Below are positions 35,708-46,100 of a stretch of DNA of 64,000 nt, in pieces. The notes under the pieces were generated by a model. The model saw nothing but the letters and a program-made list of their open reading frames with translations. It ran no database searches and was not told the DNA's origin. Origin of the DNA: Bacillota bacterium (GTDB lineage Bacteria; Bacillota; Clostridia; Lachnospirales; Lachnospiraceae); NCBI GenBank assembly GCA_023409835.1, contig JAEYQV010000072.1:1-64000 (forward strand), given 5' to 3'. The translations under genes and the position numbers were made by a program. How positions within the stretch are numbered: the first letter of the stretch is position 1; every line of letters starts with the position of its first letter.

Positions 35708-36616
35708 ATGGATGTTAAACTAATGGAATACATCATAAAGATAGCAGAGGAGAGCTGTATCAATCAGGCAGCGAAGAAGCTCTTTATCACTCAGTCTGCA
35801 TTAAACCAGCAGCTTCTGAAGTTGGAAAAGGAGCTTGGCGTCAAGCTGTTTCAACGGTCACAAAGAAATATGAAATTGACTGAGGCCGGAGAAATATATG
35901 TTAATAATGCAAGGGAAATCATAAGAATCAAGGAAGATACCTATAGCAGAATATATGATTTGGCGGATGAGATGAGAGGAAGATTATCGGTGGGTCTTCT
36001 ACCGGAGAGAGGGGCAGAAATATTTACTGCAATATACCCTAAGTTTTATAATAAATACCCGGAGATTAAGATTATACCGACAGAGCTGAATGTGAAGGCG
36101 CAGCTGAAATCAATTGAAAATGGAGGCTTGGATATGGGGCTGGTTACGATCAGGGAGCAGCATAAGGAGGGAAATCAGTTTATTCATATCAGTGACGAGG
36201 AGTTCGTATTGGTGGTTCCCGTAAGCCATCCTCTGGCATACCTTGGATCGACTTACCAAGGACCCTATCCGGTCATTAACTTAAGCCAATTCAGTCAGGA
36301 TCCCTTCCTATTAGTCTATAATAGCTCAACAATGAGAGATGTTGTGGATGGCTTTTTTGCCAGAGAAGGCATCTGTCCGAACATATTGATTGAATCCCAA
36401 CGCTGCCAAACCTTATTTTCCCTTACGGAACAAGGCTTGGGATGTACAATCCTGCCGGCATGCTATATCAAGGCTTCCGACCGGGTGGTATATTTCTCAC
36501 TTCCCGCTCCGAATCAATGGGAAATCGCCATAGCCGTTCAGAAGGGCAGCTATTTGAGAAAAGCGGAGAAGGAAGTCGTGAAATTAATTCTGGAGTACTT
36601 TTCGTTGAATACATAA
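35708..36616 (+). CDS. LysR family transcriptional regulator
   Basis: About 302 residues: a winged HTH at 1-65 (NQAAKKLFITQSALNQQLLKLEKELG, FQRSQRNMKLTEAG) and a two-lobed inducer-binding domain from residue 90. The frame extends to 35666, but AAGGGTG precedes the ATG at 35708 and MDVKLMEY is the normal LysR N-terminus. It is divergent from the LarA homologue, so that gene is the likely target. The gap between them carries TTCTTAGTA twice, 50 bp apart (35532 and 35582). Confidence 0.88.
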   Translation: MDVKLMEYIIKIAEESCINQAAKKLFITQSALNQQLLKLEKELGVKLFQRSQRNMKLTEAGEIYVNNAREIIRIKEDTYSRIYDLADEMRGRLSVGLLPERGAEIFTAIYPKFYNKYPEIKIIPTELNVKAQLKSIENGGLDMGLVTIREQHKEGNQFIHISDEEFVLVVPVSHPLAYLGSTYQGPYPVINLSQFSQDPFLLVYNSSTMRDVVDGFFAREGICPNILIESQRCQTLFSLTEQGLGCTILPACYIKASDRVVYFSLPAPNQWEIAIAVQKGSYLRKAEKEVVKLILEYFSLNT

Positions 36617-36631
36617 GATAAGCGTCGACGG

Positions 36632-37558
36632 TTATTCCTCCGTATACGAATCATGGGTACGATAATATTCCTTTGCCAGAGCAATCAGGGTCTGTTCAGC
36701 AGGAGTCATTATCGTATCCTTTTTATATGCTGCAACCAGGTTCCAATAAGGATGGAGGTCCAATGCGTAATAGGATATATTTCTTCGGGTATCCATAAAG
36801 CCCTTTGGAATGATGGCTGCTCCGTTACCCTCTTCAATAATATTGATTGTAGTATTGATGTTATGAACTACACTACAGATTTCCGGTGTAAACTGATACT
36901 GATGGAAGACATCATCCTCGATTTCCCTTCGAATGGTGTCCTTAGTTGCCAAGATGAATTTAGCCGTTTTAAACCGGTTCAGAGAAACACAGGGGAGCTC
37001 CTCCTCATCCTCATTTAGGCCGGATAAGGTCATCTCCCTTGGGACAGCTAAGATAAATTCCTCTTTCTTGATTTTAACATAGGAAAGATCCTTGGAATTC
37101 ATTTGAATAACTGCAAGAAAGGCGAGCTGCAAGGTGCGCTTCATCAGGCTGTCATAAATATAGTTATATCTGCCGTCAGAGAAATCCAATCTAACATTGG
37201 GATATTTTGATAGAAATTTCGGATAGATATCGGATATCATGTTGCCGGCAATATTCTGGAAGAATCCGATCGCGATTCGTTCCGGTGGCTTTGTAGTGAG
37301 GGCTGCTATTTGCCGGTAAAGCTCTTCTTTTTGCTCCAGCATTTTTTTAGCTGCAGCAATGTATAAGCTGCCGGCCTCGGTCAGGATCAGCTCATTTTTA
37401 TCACGTAAAAACAAAGGCGTACCAAGCTCCTCTTCCAACTTTGAAAGATATACGCTTAACGTGGGCTGAGAGATGTATAGCTTCTTCGCTGCCTTTGAGA
37501 TATTCTTTTCCTTATCGATTTCAACAATATATTGTAAATACTTAAGATCCATAGTCAT
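36632..37558 (-). CDS. LysR family transcriptional regulator
   Basis: 308 residues with an N-terminal winged HTH (ISKAAKKLYISQPTLSVYLSKLEEELG) and a LysR substrate-binding domain. The first ATG (37558) has AAAGGA five bases before it; the second (37552) is possible. It converges on the previous LysR gene with a 15-bp gap and is divergent from the FAD oxidoreductase trio, which it probably controls. The two LysR proteins share the fold but are not close copies. Confidence 0.88.
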   Translation of the reverse strand: MTMDLKYLQYIVEIDKEKNISKAAKKLYISQPTLSVYLSKLEEELGTPLFLRDKNELILTEAGSLYIAAAKKMLEQKEELYRQIAALTTKPPERIAIGFFQNIAGNMISDIYPKFLSKYPNVRLDFSDGRYNYIYDSLMKRTLQLAFLAVIQMNSKDLSYVKIKKEEFILAVPREMTLSGLNEDEEELPCVSLNRFKTAKFILATKDTIRREIEDDVFHQYQFTPEICSVVHNINTTINIIEEGNGAAIIPKGFMDTRRNISYYALDLHPYWNLVAAYKKDTIMTPAEQTLIALAKEYYRTHDSYTEE

Positions 37559-37607
37559 ACCATTCCTTTATCATAGTCTTTCCCTATAGTGCAATAGTTA
37601 TAATGAA

Positions 37608-37637
37608 TTGGAGATAAAAACACCTCCTTAGTATAAT
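37608..37637 (+). promoter_or_regulatory. Promoter of the FAD oxidoreductase trio
   Basis: TTGGAG (37608-37613), an 18-bp spacer and TATAAT (37632-37637), 56 bp before the start codon. GGAG and CTCC within it form a small inverted repeat, a possible operator. Confidence 0.5.
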
Positions 37638-37693
37638 GTGTATAAAGCAAATAATCAAGATTTAACAGCACTCTGGGAGAAAGGGAGAATTTT

Positions 37694-39148
37694 ATGGTAG
37701 CAGAATATGATGTTTTGATTATTGGAGCCGGCGTTGTAGGATGTGCGGTGGCAAGGGAAATGTCACGAAACAAACTTAAAATCGGTGTATTGGAGAAGGA
37801 ATTGGATGTGGCTCTCGGTAGCTCAGGTAGGAATTCCGGTGTCTTACACGGAGGCTTTACCTATAAGACGGGCTCCTTAAAGGCTCAATGCTGTATTGAA
37901 GGAAATCAGGAATTTGACCAGGTAGCTGAGGAGCTGGAGGTTCCCTTCAAGAGAATTGGTAAAGTGGTGGTAGGCTTTACAGAGAAGGATGCCAAGAGTC
38001 TGGAGCGATTTAAAGCAATCGGTGAAGCAAACGGAGCGGTAGGCCTTGAGATGATCAGTAAGGAACGGCTGCAGGAGATTGATTCCAGTGCAGGCGGCGA
38101 ATTTGCCATGTATTCCCCAAACTCTGGAATTCTGGATCCCATGATTTATACGATTGCACTGGCTGAGAATGCTAAAATGAATGGGGTAGACTTTCATTTT
38201 GACAGCAAGGTAACCGAGATTCACCGGGTGGATGGAATTTATGAATTAGTGACTCCGAATCGGGTATTTACAACTCGCTGGGTTGTAAACTGTGCAGGAC
38301 TATACAGCGCAGAGATTTCCTCCATGTTAGGAATCGATGGATATACCATCCGCGGCTTTAAGGGTGAATACTATATTTTAGATAAAAAAGCAGGAAAGCA
38401 TCTGAATCTGCCGGTATATCCTGCTCCGAATGAGAAGGGAGGCTTTGCCACCCATGCTACTCCCACGGTTCACGGAAATGTATTGATTGGTCCGGATTCC
38501 TATGTGACGGAGGATTTTGAGGATTATGGAGTCACCAAAAAGCAGATGGATGGATTGATTGAAGACGGTCTTAAAATGTTCAAATATGTCCAGAAGGATT
38601 ATTTTATCCGTAATTTCTCAGGTATCCGTGCCAAGAGAATTAATCCGGAGACCGGAGAGGTGCTTGACTTTGTATGTGAGGCAAGAGAGGAGGCTCCGAA
38701 TACAATCAACTTAGTAGGAATTGAATCTCCCGGATTGACAAGTGCACTGCCCCTGGCAAGACGAGCGGTTGCCTTCTTAAAAGAGAAGGAGCAGCCGGAG
38801 CCGAATCCCGACTTTAATCCAAGAAGAAAGGGAATTGTACGTTTTCATGAGCAGGATCCGGAAACACAGAAAAAGCTGGTGGACGAAAATCCTGATTATG
38901 GTGAAATCATCTGCCGCTGTGAGCAGATCACAAAAGCGGAAATCCTACAGGCAATCCACAATCCTCTGGGTGTCTGCACGGTAACGGGGATAAAAAATCG
39001 TACCCGCGCTACCATGGGAAGATGCCAGGGTGGTTATTGCGAGACCAGAATAACCAAGCTGATCGAGGAAGAATTAGGGAAGAAGGAGACAGAGGTCTTA
39101 TATTCCTTAAAGGACTCTAACATGTTTACAGGGAGGGTGAGAAGCTAA
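37694..39148 (+). CDS. FAD-dependent dehydrogenase, GlpA/LhgO-like, with BFD [2Fe-2S] domain
   Basis: 484 residues. The DAO-type FAD domain starts with DVLIIGAGVVGCAVAREM and has GSSGRNSGVLHGG. The C-terminal 80 residues form a BFD-like iron-sulfur domain with cysteines in ICRCEQ and CQGGYC. Relatives oxidise glycerol 3-phosphate or 2-hydroxyacids such as 2-hydroxyglutarate. It is the first of three overlapping genes forming an anaerobic GlpABC-like complex. No glycerol kinase or facilitator adjoins it, and the LarA homologue and aldarate genes do, so a 2-hydroxyacid is a fair alternative substrate. AAGGGAG precedes the ATG. Confidence 0.82.
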   Translation: MVAEYDVLIIGAGVVGCAVAREMSRNKLKIGVLEKELDVALGSSGRNSGVLHGGFTYKTGSLKAQCCIEGNQEFDQVAEELEVPFKRIGKVVVGFTEKDAKSLERFKAIGEANGAVGLEMISKERLQEIDSSAGGEFAMYSPNSGILDPMIYTIALAENAKMNGVDFHFDSKVTEIHRVDGIYELVTPNRVFTTRWVVNCAGLYSAEISSMLGIDGYTIRGFKGEYYILDKKAGKHLNLPVYPAPNEKGGFATHATPTVHGNVLIGPDSYVTEDFEDYGVTKKQMDGLIEDGLKMFKYVQKDYFIRNFSGIRAKRINPETGEVLDFVCEAREEAPNTINLVGIESPGLTSALPLARRAVAFLKEKEQPEPNPDFNPRRKGIVRFHEQDPETQKKLVDENPDYGEIICRCEQITKAEILQAIHNPLGVCTVTGIKNRTRATMGRCQGGYCETRITKLIEEELGKKETEVLYSLKDSNMFTGRVRS

Positions 39149-40389
39149 TGTCAGCACTTTCAAAGGATGTTGTAATTATCGGAGGAGGACCGGCAGGACT
39201 TGCAGCCGCCGTAACTTTATATAAAAAAGGAATCACAAATATTATCATTATTGAACGTGAGAAGAAGCTGGGCGGAATACTAAGACAATGCATTCATGAG
39301 GGCTTTGGCCTGACACGGTTTAAGGAAACCTTAAGCGGACCGGAATATGCAGACCGATTCATCAAAGAGGTAGAAGAGCTTAAGATTCCCTACATTACAG
39401 AGTCTACTGTCATTCATGTTACAAAGGACAAGACGGTGGTTGCCGCTTCTCCTAAGGGTATTCTGGAATATAAGGCGAAGGCAGTCGTCCTTGCCATGGG
39501 CTGCAGGGAACGAACCAGAGGAGCCATCAGTATTCCGGGTACCAGACCCGCAGGTATCTATAATGCCGGTGTTGCCCAAGCCTATATCAACCTTAACAAC
39601 CAAATGGTCGGAAAAGAGGTTATCATTCTGGGCTCCGGCGATATCGGGATGATCATGGCACGCAGAATGACCCTGGAGGGCGCAAGGGTGAAGGCGGTTT
39701 TTGAAATCCAACCATATCCGAGCGGACTTCCGCGAAATATAGAGCAGTGTCTGAATGATTACAATATCCCCTTATACCTAAGCCATACGATAACTAATAT
39801 TAAGGGCAGGTCCAGGATTGAAGGTATAACGGTTTCACAGGTGGATGATAAATTTAATCCCATTCCCGGTACAGAGAAGGAGTTTACCTGTGATACCTTA
39901 ATCCTGTCCGTCGGATTAATACCGGAAAATGAGCTGTCAATCGAGGCCGGGGTAGAGCTGGATGGCAGAACCAAGGGAGCTTATGTGGATGAAAATTACC
40001 AGACGAATGTGGAGGGTATCTTTGCAGCCGGTAATGTCCTTCAGGTCCATGACCTGGTAGACTTTGTTTCCCTAGAGGCGGAAAACATGGCAGAGGCAGT
40101 TATCAATTACATCAACGACAAGCAGCTATCGAAATGCAATCTTAAAGTAGAAACAGATAGAAACATCAGTTACACGGTTCCGCAGCGGATCAGTGCAACC
40201 CGGGATTTTAAGCTGTATTTTCGAGTAAGAAAGCCTATGAAGGACTGCGTAATACAACTGAAGCAGAACAATCAGGTTATTAAAACAATAAAACAGAAAA
40301 AAGCCCTGCCGGCTGAAATGATACAAATACCGATTTCCTGTAATCAGCTTATTACAGATGCAGATTTGGAGGTGTCGATCCTATGCTAA
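39148..40389 (+). CDS. NAD(P)/FAD-dependent oxidoreductase, second subunit of the trio
   Basis: 413 residues. FAD fold VVIIGGGPAGLAAAVTL at the start, an NAD-binding fold VIILGSGDIGMIMARRM near 155, and a final FAD segment GIFAAGNVLQVHDLVD. It probably passes electrons from the first subunit to NAD or another carrier. The start codon overlaps the previous stop by one base (TAATG), showing translational coupling. The last 90 residues form an extra domain without catalytic motifs. Confidence 0.85.
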   Translation: MSALSKDVVIIGGGPAGLAAAVTLYKKGITNIIIIEREKKLGGILRQCIHEGFGLTRFKETLSGPEYADRFIKEVEELKIPYITESTVIHVTKDKTVVAASPKGILEYKAKAVVLAMGCRERTRGAISIPGTRPAGIYNAGVAQAYINLNNQMVGKEVIILGSGDIGMIMARRMTLEGARVKAVFEIQPYPSGLPRNIEQCLNDYNIPLYLSHTITNIKGRSRIEGITVSQVDDKFNPIPGTEKEFTCDTLILSVGLIPENELSIEAGVELDGRTKGAYVDENYQTNVEGIFAAGNVLQVHDLVDFVSLEAENMAEAVINYINDKQLSKCNLKVETDRNISYTVPQRISATRDFKLYFRVRKPMKDCVIQLKQNNQVIKTIKQKKALPAEMIQIPISCNQLITDADLEVSILC

Positions 40390-40751
40390 AGGAATATACC
40401 TGTATTATGTGCCCCAGAGGCTGCGATATCAGTGTTCAAGTGGAGGGCACAGAGATTGGCTTGATAGAAGGAGCCACCTGTCAAAAAGGCATTGATTATG
40501 TGAAGCAGGAGCTCACGGATCCCAGGCGTAACATAGCAACCTCCGTACTGGTGGAAGACGGCGAGCTTCCTCTGGTCAGCGTGAAACTGGATTTACCGAT
40601 ACCAAAGGATAAGATCCTTGAGGCTATGCAGGAGATTAAGAAGGTTAAGGTCCAGGCGCCGGTTTCTATCGGACAGATTCTGCTTGAAAATGTTTTGGGA
40701 TTAAGCTGTAATGTAATCGCTACAAAGAAAATAGAACGCAGTACTCCGTAA
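40383..40751 (+). CDS. DUF1667 protein, third subunit of the oxidoreductase trio
   Basis: 122 residues with CIMCPRGC at residues 7-14 and a further Cys at 33 (ATCQKG), a likely Fe-S site like those in molybdopterin-type oxidoreductases. DUF1667 proteins almost always follow GlpA/GlpB-like pairs. The start overlaps the previous gene by 7 bp, so the three are coupled. Its role is probably electron transfer. No signal peptide. Confidence 0.85.
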   Translation: MLKEYTCIMCPRGCDISVQVEGTEIGLIEGATCQKGIDYVKQELTDPRRNIATSVLVEDGELPLVSVKLDLPIPKDKILEAMQEIKKVKVQAPVSIGQILLENVLGLSCNVIATKKIERSTP

Positions 40752-40988
40752 GAAGCAACACTCATAGCAGCATATTATCTTATTTACCGCATGCGGATAT
40801 TACTCTTACCCCTTGTCATACCAATACTTATCTTCATATTAGGAGCGGTATGCTTTATCTGATGTTCCCTAACGATGCACAGAAAGGCTGCAAGCATGAA
40901 AATCAGCCGACTTATTATAAGAAAGCTATAATAAAGATTCCTCTATAAATTAAGGCAAGGATAATCGTTTCGCTTGTTATGAATTATG
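40752..40988. other. Intergenic stretch without a recognised gene
   Basis: Holds a CCGCATGCGG palindrome near 40788 and a 32-codon frame at 40850-40948 with a short AGGAG before its ATG. Neither can be assigned a function. Confidence 0.4.
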
Positions 40989-41029
40989 AAAAGGTCTGTT
41001 ACAATATTTGCATTTGTAACAGACCTTTT
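40989..41029. terminator. Bidirectional terminator
   Basis: A 16-bp perfect stem (40989-41004 with 41014-41029) with a 9-nt loop, AAAA at one end and TTTTT at the other. It serves the oxidoreductase trio and the convergent aldo/keto reductase. Confidence 0.9.
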
Positions 41030-41032
41030 TAA

Positions 41033-41072
41033 GTGCGGTGTGTCCAGCGAAGCTGGATCACACTTGCCGCAC
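41033..41072. other. Second long hairpin next to the terminator
   Basis: GTGCGG-TGTG-TCCAGC pairs with GCTGGA-T-CACA-CTTG-CCGCAC around a GAA loop, with small bulges on one side. No T-run follows on either strand. It may be an extra 3' stabiliser for the aldo/keto reductase mRNA. Confidence 0.45.
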
Positions 41073-41088
41073 GTTCTAATTCGATTAA

Positions 41089-41940
41089 TTAGATCATATC
41101 CAGATAGGTTTTATGCTTCGGGGCGGGGAATTGTTCATCGAGAAGCTTCCTCTCCTCTAAAGTTAACACAAGATCAGCCACCCGCGCATTCTCCAGGGTA
41201 TGCTTCGGATTGGAGGACTTAGGTATAGTAATAAAGCCCTCCTGGTGCAAGACAAAGCTTAATAAAATCTGCATCGGGGAAGCCTGATGCCTCTCTGCCA
41301 GCATAAGTACAACCGGATTGGAAACCAGCTGCTTTTTCAATGTTCCACCCTGGGCCATGGGGCTGTAGGCCATGACAGGTACCCGGTGCTCCCTCATCCA
41401 GGGCAGCAGAGCATATTCAATCCCTCTGGAACCTAAATGGTAGAGAACCTGATTTACCACACAATGCTTACCGTTTGGAACGGACCAGAGCTCCTCCATA
41501 TCATCAATATCAAAATTCGATACACCCCAATGCCGTATTTTCTTACTTGCCACCAGCTCCTCCATGCATTCCACGGTTTCCCTTAACGGAATACTTCCGC
41601 GCCAATGAAGCAGATACAGGTCCAAATAATCGGTATTCAGGCGTTTCAGGCTATTCTCACAGCTTTGAAAGATTCGGCTTCTTCCTGCATTATGTGGATA
41701 CACCTTGGATACCACAAACAATTTTGAACGGTCATACTTCTGAATGGCCTTCCCGATCAACAGCTCTGACTTCCCTTCCCCATACATCTCAGCCGTATCA
41801 ATTAAAGTCATACCATGCTCAATACCGGTTTGAATACTTTCAAGCTCCTGACCTTCCAGACCCTTGTCCTCGCCCATAAACCAGGTTCCCTGTCCCAAGC
41901 GGGGCATATAGCTGCCATTGGATAATAAAATTTCATTCAT
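41089..41940 (-). CDS. Aldo/keto reductase
   Basis: 283 residues, an NADPH-dependent TIM-barrel reductase. The catalytic tetrad is readable: Asp and Tyr in LIDTAEMYGEGKSE near 47-60, Lys in VVSKVYP near 80 and His in YLLHWRG near 112. The cofactor block IPKSSNPKHTLEN is near 240. The family reduces sugars and aldehydes, so a role against reactive carbonyls or in sugar metabolism is possible. It stands alone, convergent with the trio and divergent from the AraC gene. Confidence 0.88.
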   Translation of the reverse strand: MNEILLSNGSYMPRLGQGTWFMGEDKGLEGQELESIQTGIEHGMTLIDTAEMYGEGKSELLIGKAIQKYDRSKLFVVSKVYPHNAGRSRIFQSCENSLKRLNTDYLDLYLLHWRGSIPLRETVECMEELVASKKIRHWGVSNFDIDDMEELWSVPNGKHCVVNQVLYHLGSRGIEYALLPWMREHRVPVMAYSPMAQGGTLKKQLVSNPVVLMLAERHQASPMQILLSFVLHQEGFITIPKSSNPKHTLENARVADLVLTLEERKLLDEQFPAPKHKTYLDMI

Positions 41941-42228
41941 TTGTCATCTCTCCTATACTGCCCTGTCATTGTAATTATGTTCTTAAGCTGCTATTGATAT
42001 AATCACTTGTGATCTTTCCATAATATTTTACCATAGAATAATTCATACGATAAAGATATTTTCATAATTTGAGGACTTCCGCAGCGTTGTATCTCTTATC
42101 AATCACCAAATCCATTTATATTACTTGAATACCGAAAGAAACAAAGGTAAGATACTAGTTATCAGATAACGGATAAGAAATCTTGCGATGAAACATATTA
42201 TTAGAAGCGGCTGTCAGCAGGAGGTCCC

Positions 42229-43137
42229 ATGGAACCGATAATAAACGAATCAAGGCAGGTTTATATTTCTAAAATAAACAGGGTACAGGATTATATTGAA
42301 CATAATCTGGAGGAGGAGCTCTGCGTCGTGAAGCTGGCGGAGATTGCTTCCTTTTCCGAATATCATTTTCAGAGAATCTACAGGCAAATCACCGGTGAAA
42401 GCCTATATGGCTTTATTAAAAGACTACGGCTGGAAAAAGCAATTTATCTGTTAAGAACGAACCCTAGATTCACCATACAGGAGGTCGCTTTATCGGTCGG
42501 CTTCTCCAATCAGGCCTCCTTTGCCAAGGCCCTTAAGGAAAGATACGGAGTCAGTGCAAGCGCAATTCGTAAACTCAAGGCTTCGGAAATGACAAAGCTG
42601 TTGACGGAAATCAGCACGAATGGAAAAGTATCAACGGTTAACATGCAGTATAATAAACCAATGGAAGTGAATATAAAAACAATTGACCCTATCAAGGTAT
42701 TATATCTGAGACATACAGGTGCTTATAAGGGCGATTCGGATCTGTTCCTTATGCTTTTCAACAAATTATATCGGTATGCAGATAATAAGGGTCTCCTTCA
42801 CGAGGATACCAGGTGGTATGCCCTCTATCACGACTATGGCGATTTAACCGAGGAGGAAAAGCTTAGACTGAGTTTATGTATATCCCTTCGGGAGAATATA
42901 AGTAGTCAGGGAGAGTTCGGTTGTATGGAGATAGCGGGAGGTAAATATGTGATAGGCAGCTTCCTGTTGGAAAAGGATGAGTATCAAGGGGCATGGGATT
43001 ATATGATATCGAAATGGCTGCCGGAAAGCGGCTATATGCCGGACGACCGGCCGTGCTTTGAGTATTATCCCCCACGAGAATCTGAAGAGGAGAGCAGGAG
43101 AGCTGTTGATATATTCATTCCGATTATTCCATTATAG
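42229..43137 (+). CDS. AraC family regulator with GyrI-like effector domain
   Basis: 302 residues. Two HTH motifs of the AraC type occupy about 11-112 (LAEIASFSEYHFQRIYRQ; IQEVALSVGFSNQASFAKAL). Residues 145-300 form a GyrI-like domain, which in relatives such as BmrR and Rob binds cationic or amphipathic drugs. It therefore probably senses a toxic small molecule. The following gene starts 17 bp later and is presumably co-transcribed. GGAGG is just before the ATG. Confidence 0.88.
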   Translation: MEPIINESRQVYISKINRVQDYIEHNLEEELCVVKLAEIASFSEYHFQRIYRQITGESLYGFIKRLRLEKAIYLLRTNPRFTIQEVALSVGFSNQASFAKALKERYGVSASAIRKLKASEMTKLLTEISTNGKVSTVNMQYNKPMEVNIKTIDPIKVLYLRHTGAYKGDSDLFLMLFNKLYRYADNKGLLHEDTRWYALYHDYGDLTEEEKLRLSLCISLRENISSQGEFGCMEIAGGKYVIGSFLLEKDEYQGAWDYMISKWLPESGYMPDDRPCFEYYPPRESEEESRRAVDIFIPIIPL

Positions 43138-43154
43138 AAAAGGGTGAGTATCAG

Positions 43155-46100
43155 ATGAAGGAAATCGAATTTCAGCCGATAGGCAGATATGAGGCAATCG
43201 ACAGAGAAACTGACTTTAGTAATGGCTATAAAATTACAATAGAAAAGGAACGAAAGGAAGCCCTAAATAAACTGGAGAATTTCAGCCACGGGCTCCTCTT
43301 TACGAAGGATGCTCAGGAAATTTTCTGTTATATAGTTAAAATACTGGGTGTAAACGAGATAGTCGGAGAGCTGCTCCTCGAAATAGAGGGAGCAAGGTCC
43401 GATATCCGGGGTGAGCTGGTAGATATAAAGCCATATTTTCCGTGTGAAGAGGTTGTGATGAGTGACCGGAAGCAGGCAGACATACAAGGACAGTGCTTTT
43501 GGTCCATACCATATAAGGGAGCTCCCATCGGCGAGTATCTATTCGCACAGAACCAGGGAAGGATACAGCTTTGCAATAGTGATGCTCCCTTCGGAGACGA
43601 ACAGAAGGCTGCTCTAAAGCATATTCGAACAGGAGACTTTATCAGAGTCCTATGGTGGTTTCACAGGTTTGATAAGACCAGCTTCCGGAAGCTTACCATG
43701 TGTAATCCACCCTACGAAAATGCCCCAAGATGCGGGATATTTGCTACCAGATCACCGGTTCGTCCCAACCCGTTAGCCTCCACGATTGTAAAGGTATTAT
43801 CGGTTGATGAGAGGAAGCATAGAATATCCATAGCAGGATTTGACGGCTTTGAGCATTCTTTAATTCTTCAGATTATGCCTTATGAGAACGAAGGGCTTAA
43901 GGAGGTCAGGGTACCAAAATGGGTGGAGCATTGGACCGCTAACAAGGTATTTTCTGATCATCCGGAAATAGATATCGTTTCCGACAAGCAGCTACCGGAG
44001 CCGGAGAATGTATACTTTGCAGAGCTGGAGAGGGAACTCGGTACTGGTGAGGATTATGTCGATACGAATGAAATCATTGTCGAGAATGCATCCTTACACA
44101 ATTTAAAGGATGTCAGCGTAAGGCTTCCGAAGGGGAAGATTACCGTTATCACCGGAGTCAGCGGAAGTGGGAAATCCAGTCTTGCATTTGATACGATTTA
44201 TCATGAAAGTCAAAAACAATTCATGGATTTGGCCGCCACGAATTCTCTGTTTGGGACAGATTTGAAGGATTCCAAGGTAAAACGAATTATCGGACTTCAG
44301 CCGTCCATCGCTATCGAACAAAAGAATCTCGGGACGAATCCAAGGTCAACGGTTGCGTCCTTATCAAAAATAGGCGATTATCTGAGACTGTTGTATGCAA
44401 CAATCGGGGAGAGAAGCTGTCCGAGCTGCGGAGAGCCCGTTCCAAAGAATAATGTCTGTGATAGCTGCGGTACAATCTTTTTCCCGCTCACACCGTCCAC
44501 CTTCAATTACAATCATCCCGAGCATATGTGTCCTGTCTGTAAAGGACTTGGTGAGGAGCTCCAAATTGATGTCGATAGGATTGTTTCAAATCCGGAGAGA
44601 TCCATCCTGGACGGTGCTTCCTCCTGGTGGGGAAACTTAAGGAAGCATAGGGAGAAGCCCAATGCCAATTGGATGAAGGGCGAGGTATTGGCACTGGCAG
44701 CTGAAATGGGAGAGGACCTGGAGGTACCCTTTAAAGATCTGTCAGAAGAGTTTAAGCAGCAGATACTTTACGGCAGCAATGGCAGAGAGGTTACCTTCCG
44801 CTTTCAGAATCCCAATGGGAGAAGCGGGACGATTACAAGAGCTGTTGAGGGAGTAGTAAATATATTACAACGGTTGCTGATCGATAACAGTGAAAATAGA
44901 AAAACGGATCAGCTGACACAATATCTGGTGAACAAAAGCTGCAGCAGATGTAAGGGAGAAAGATTATTGGAGGAAGGCAGGCTGGTTCGGATTGGGGCTA
45001 CAAGATATCCAGAGGCAGCTGCCATGAGCATCACGCAACTGAAGGTATGGTGCCATTCGACTTACGGTAACTTAACTCCTGCTCAAAGGGATAAAAGTAA
45101 GGCCATACTGATTGAATTGATTACCAGACTGAGGAAATTGGAGCAGGTGGGACTGGGATATATTAGTCCGGACAGGAGCATACCGTCCTTGTCAGGCGGT
45201 GAGGCCCAGAGACTGAAGATTGCTACCCAATTCGGTTCCGGACTTTCCAACATACTGTATGTTATGGATGAACCGTCCAAAGGGCTGCACCCAAGAGACT
45301 TTGGCTTCTTAATTGAAGCCATTAGAGACTTAAAAAGGCAGAATAATACGATTCTTATTGTAGAGCATAAAAAAGAATTTATTTCTATGGCTGATTATCT
45401 GGTAGAACTGGGGCCGGGAGCAGGGCATTACGGAGGCAGGCTACTAAGAGCGGAAGCAGTGGAGAAGACCTTGCCCATAGAGCTCTGTGAGGAGGAATAC
45501 AGGGTAAAGGAAAGCGGTATCGAGGAAGAAGAAAAACTGGTTCTGAAGGGGGTAAGAACCAATAATCTGAAAAATATCGATATTGCAATTCCACTTTCAA
45601 AATTCACCTGTGTCATCGGTGTGAGTGGATCGGGAAAGAGCAGCCTGATCTCAAAAACGCTCTATCCTGCCATTATGAAGGAGCTTGGAAGGAAAGTAGA
45701 AGCCATCGGAAAATATGACGATATCACAGGCGTTGATCGGATCAGAGACATCTGCTATGTCAGCCAGAACGCAATCGGTAAAAATTCAAGGTCAAATCCA
45801 GGAACCTATACCGGAGTATTTGATTTAATAAGGGAGTTCTATGCCAATCTGAGCGAAGCCAAGAGGGAGAAGCTTACGAAGGAGCATTTCAGCTTCAATA
45901 GCAGCAAAGGACAATGTGAGGAATGCAAGGGAACCGGTGAGATTGCGATTCAGCTGCACTTTATGCCGGATATTTATACGACCTGCAGCAGGTGTAACGG
46001 GAAAAGATATCAGGAACAGATTCTTAAGGTAACCTATAAAGGCTATTCGATTGCTGATTTGCTGGAGCTGGAGATCGGTGAGCTGAAGGAGCTTTTCCAT

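Noticed and set aside
40850..40948. 32-codon frame with a possible AGGAG before its ATG
   Set aside because: The spacing is short, the peptide resembles nothing known, and a random frame of this length is common.
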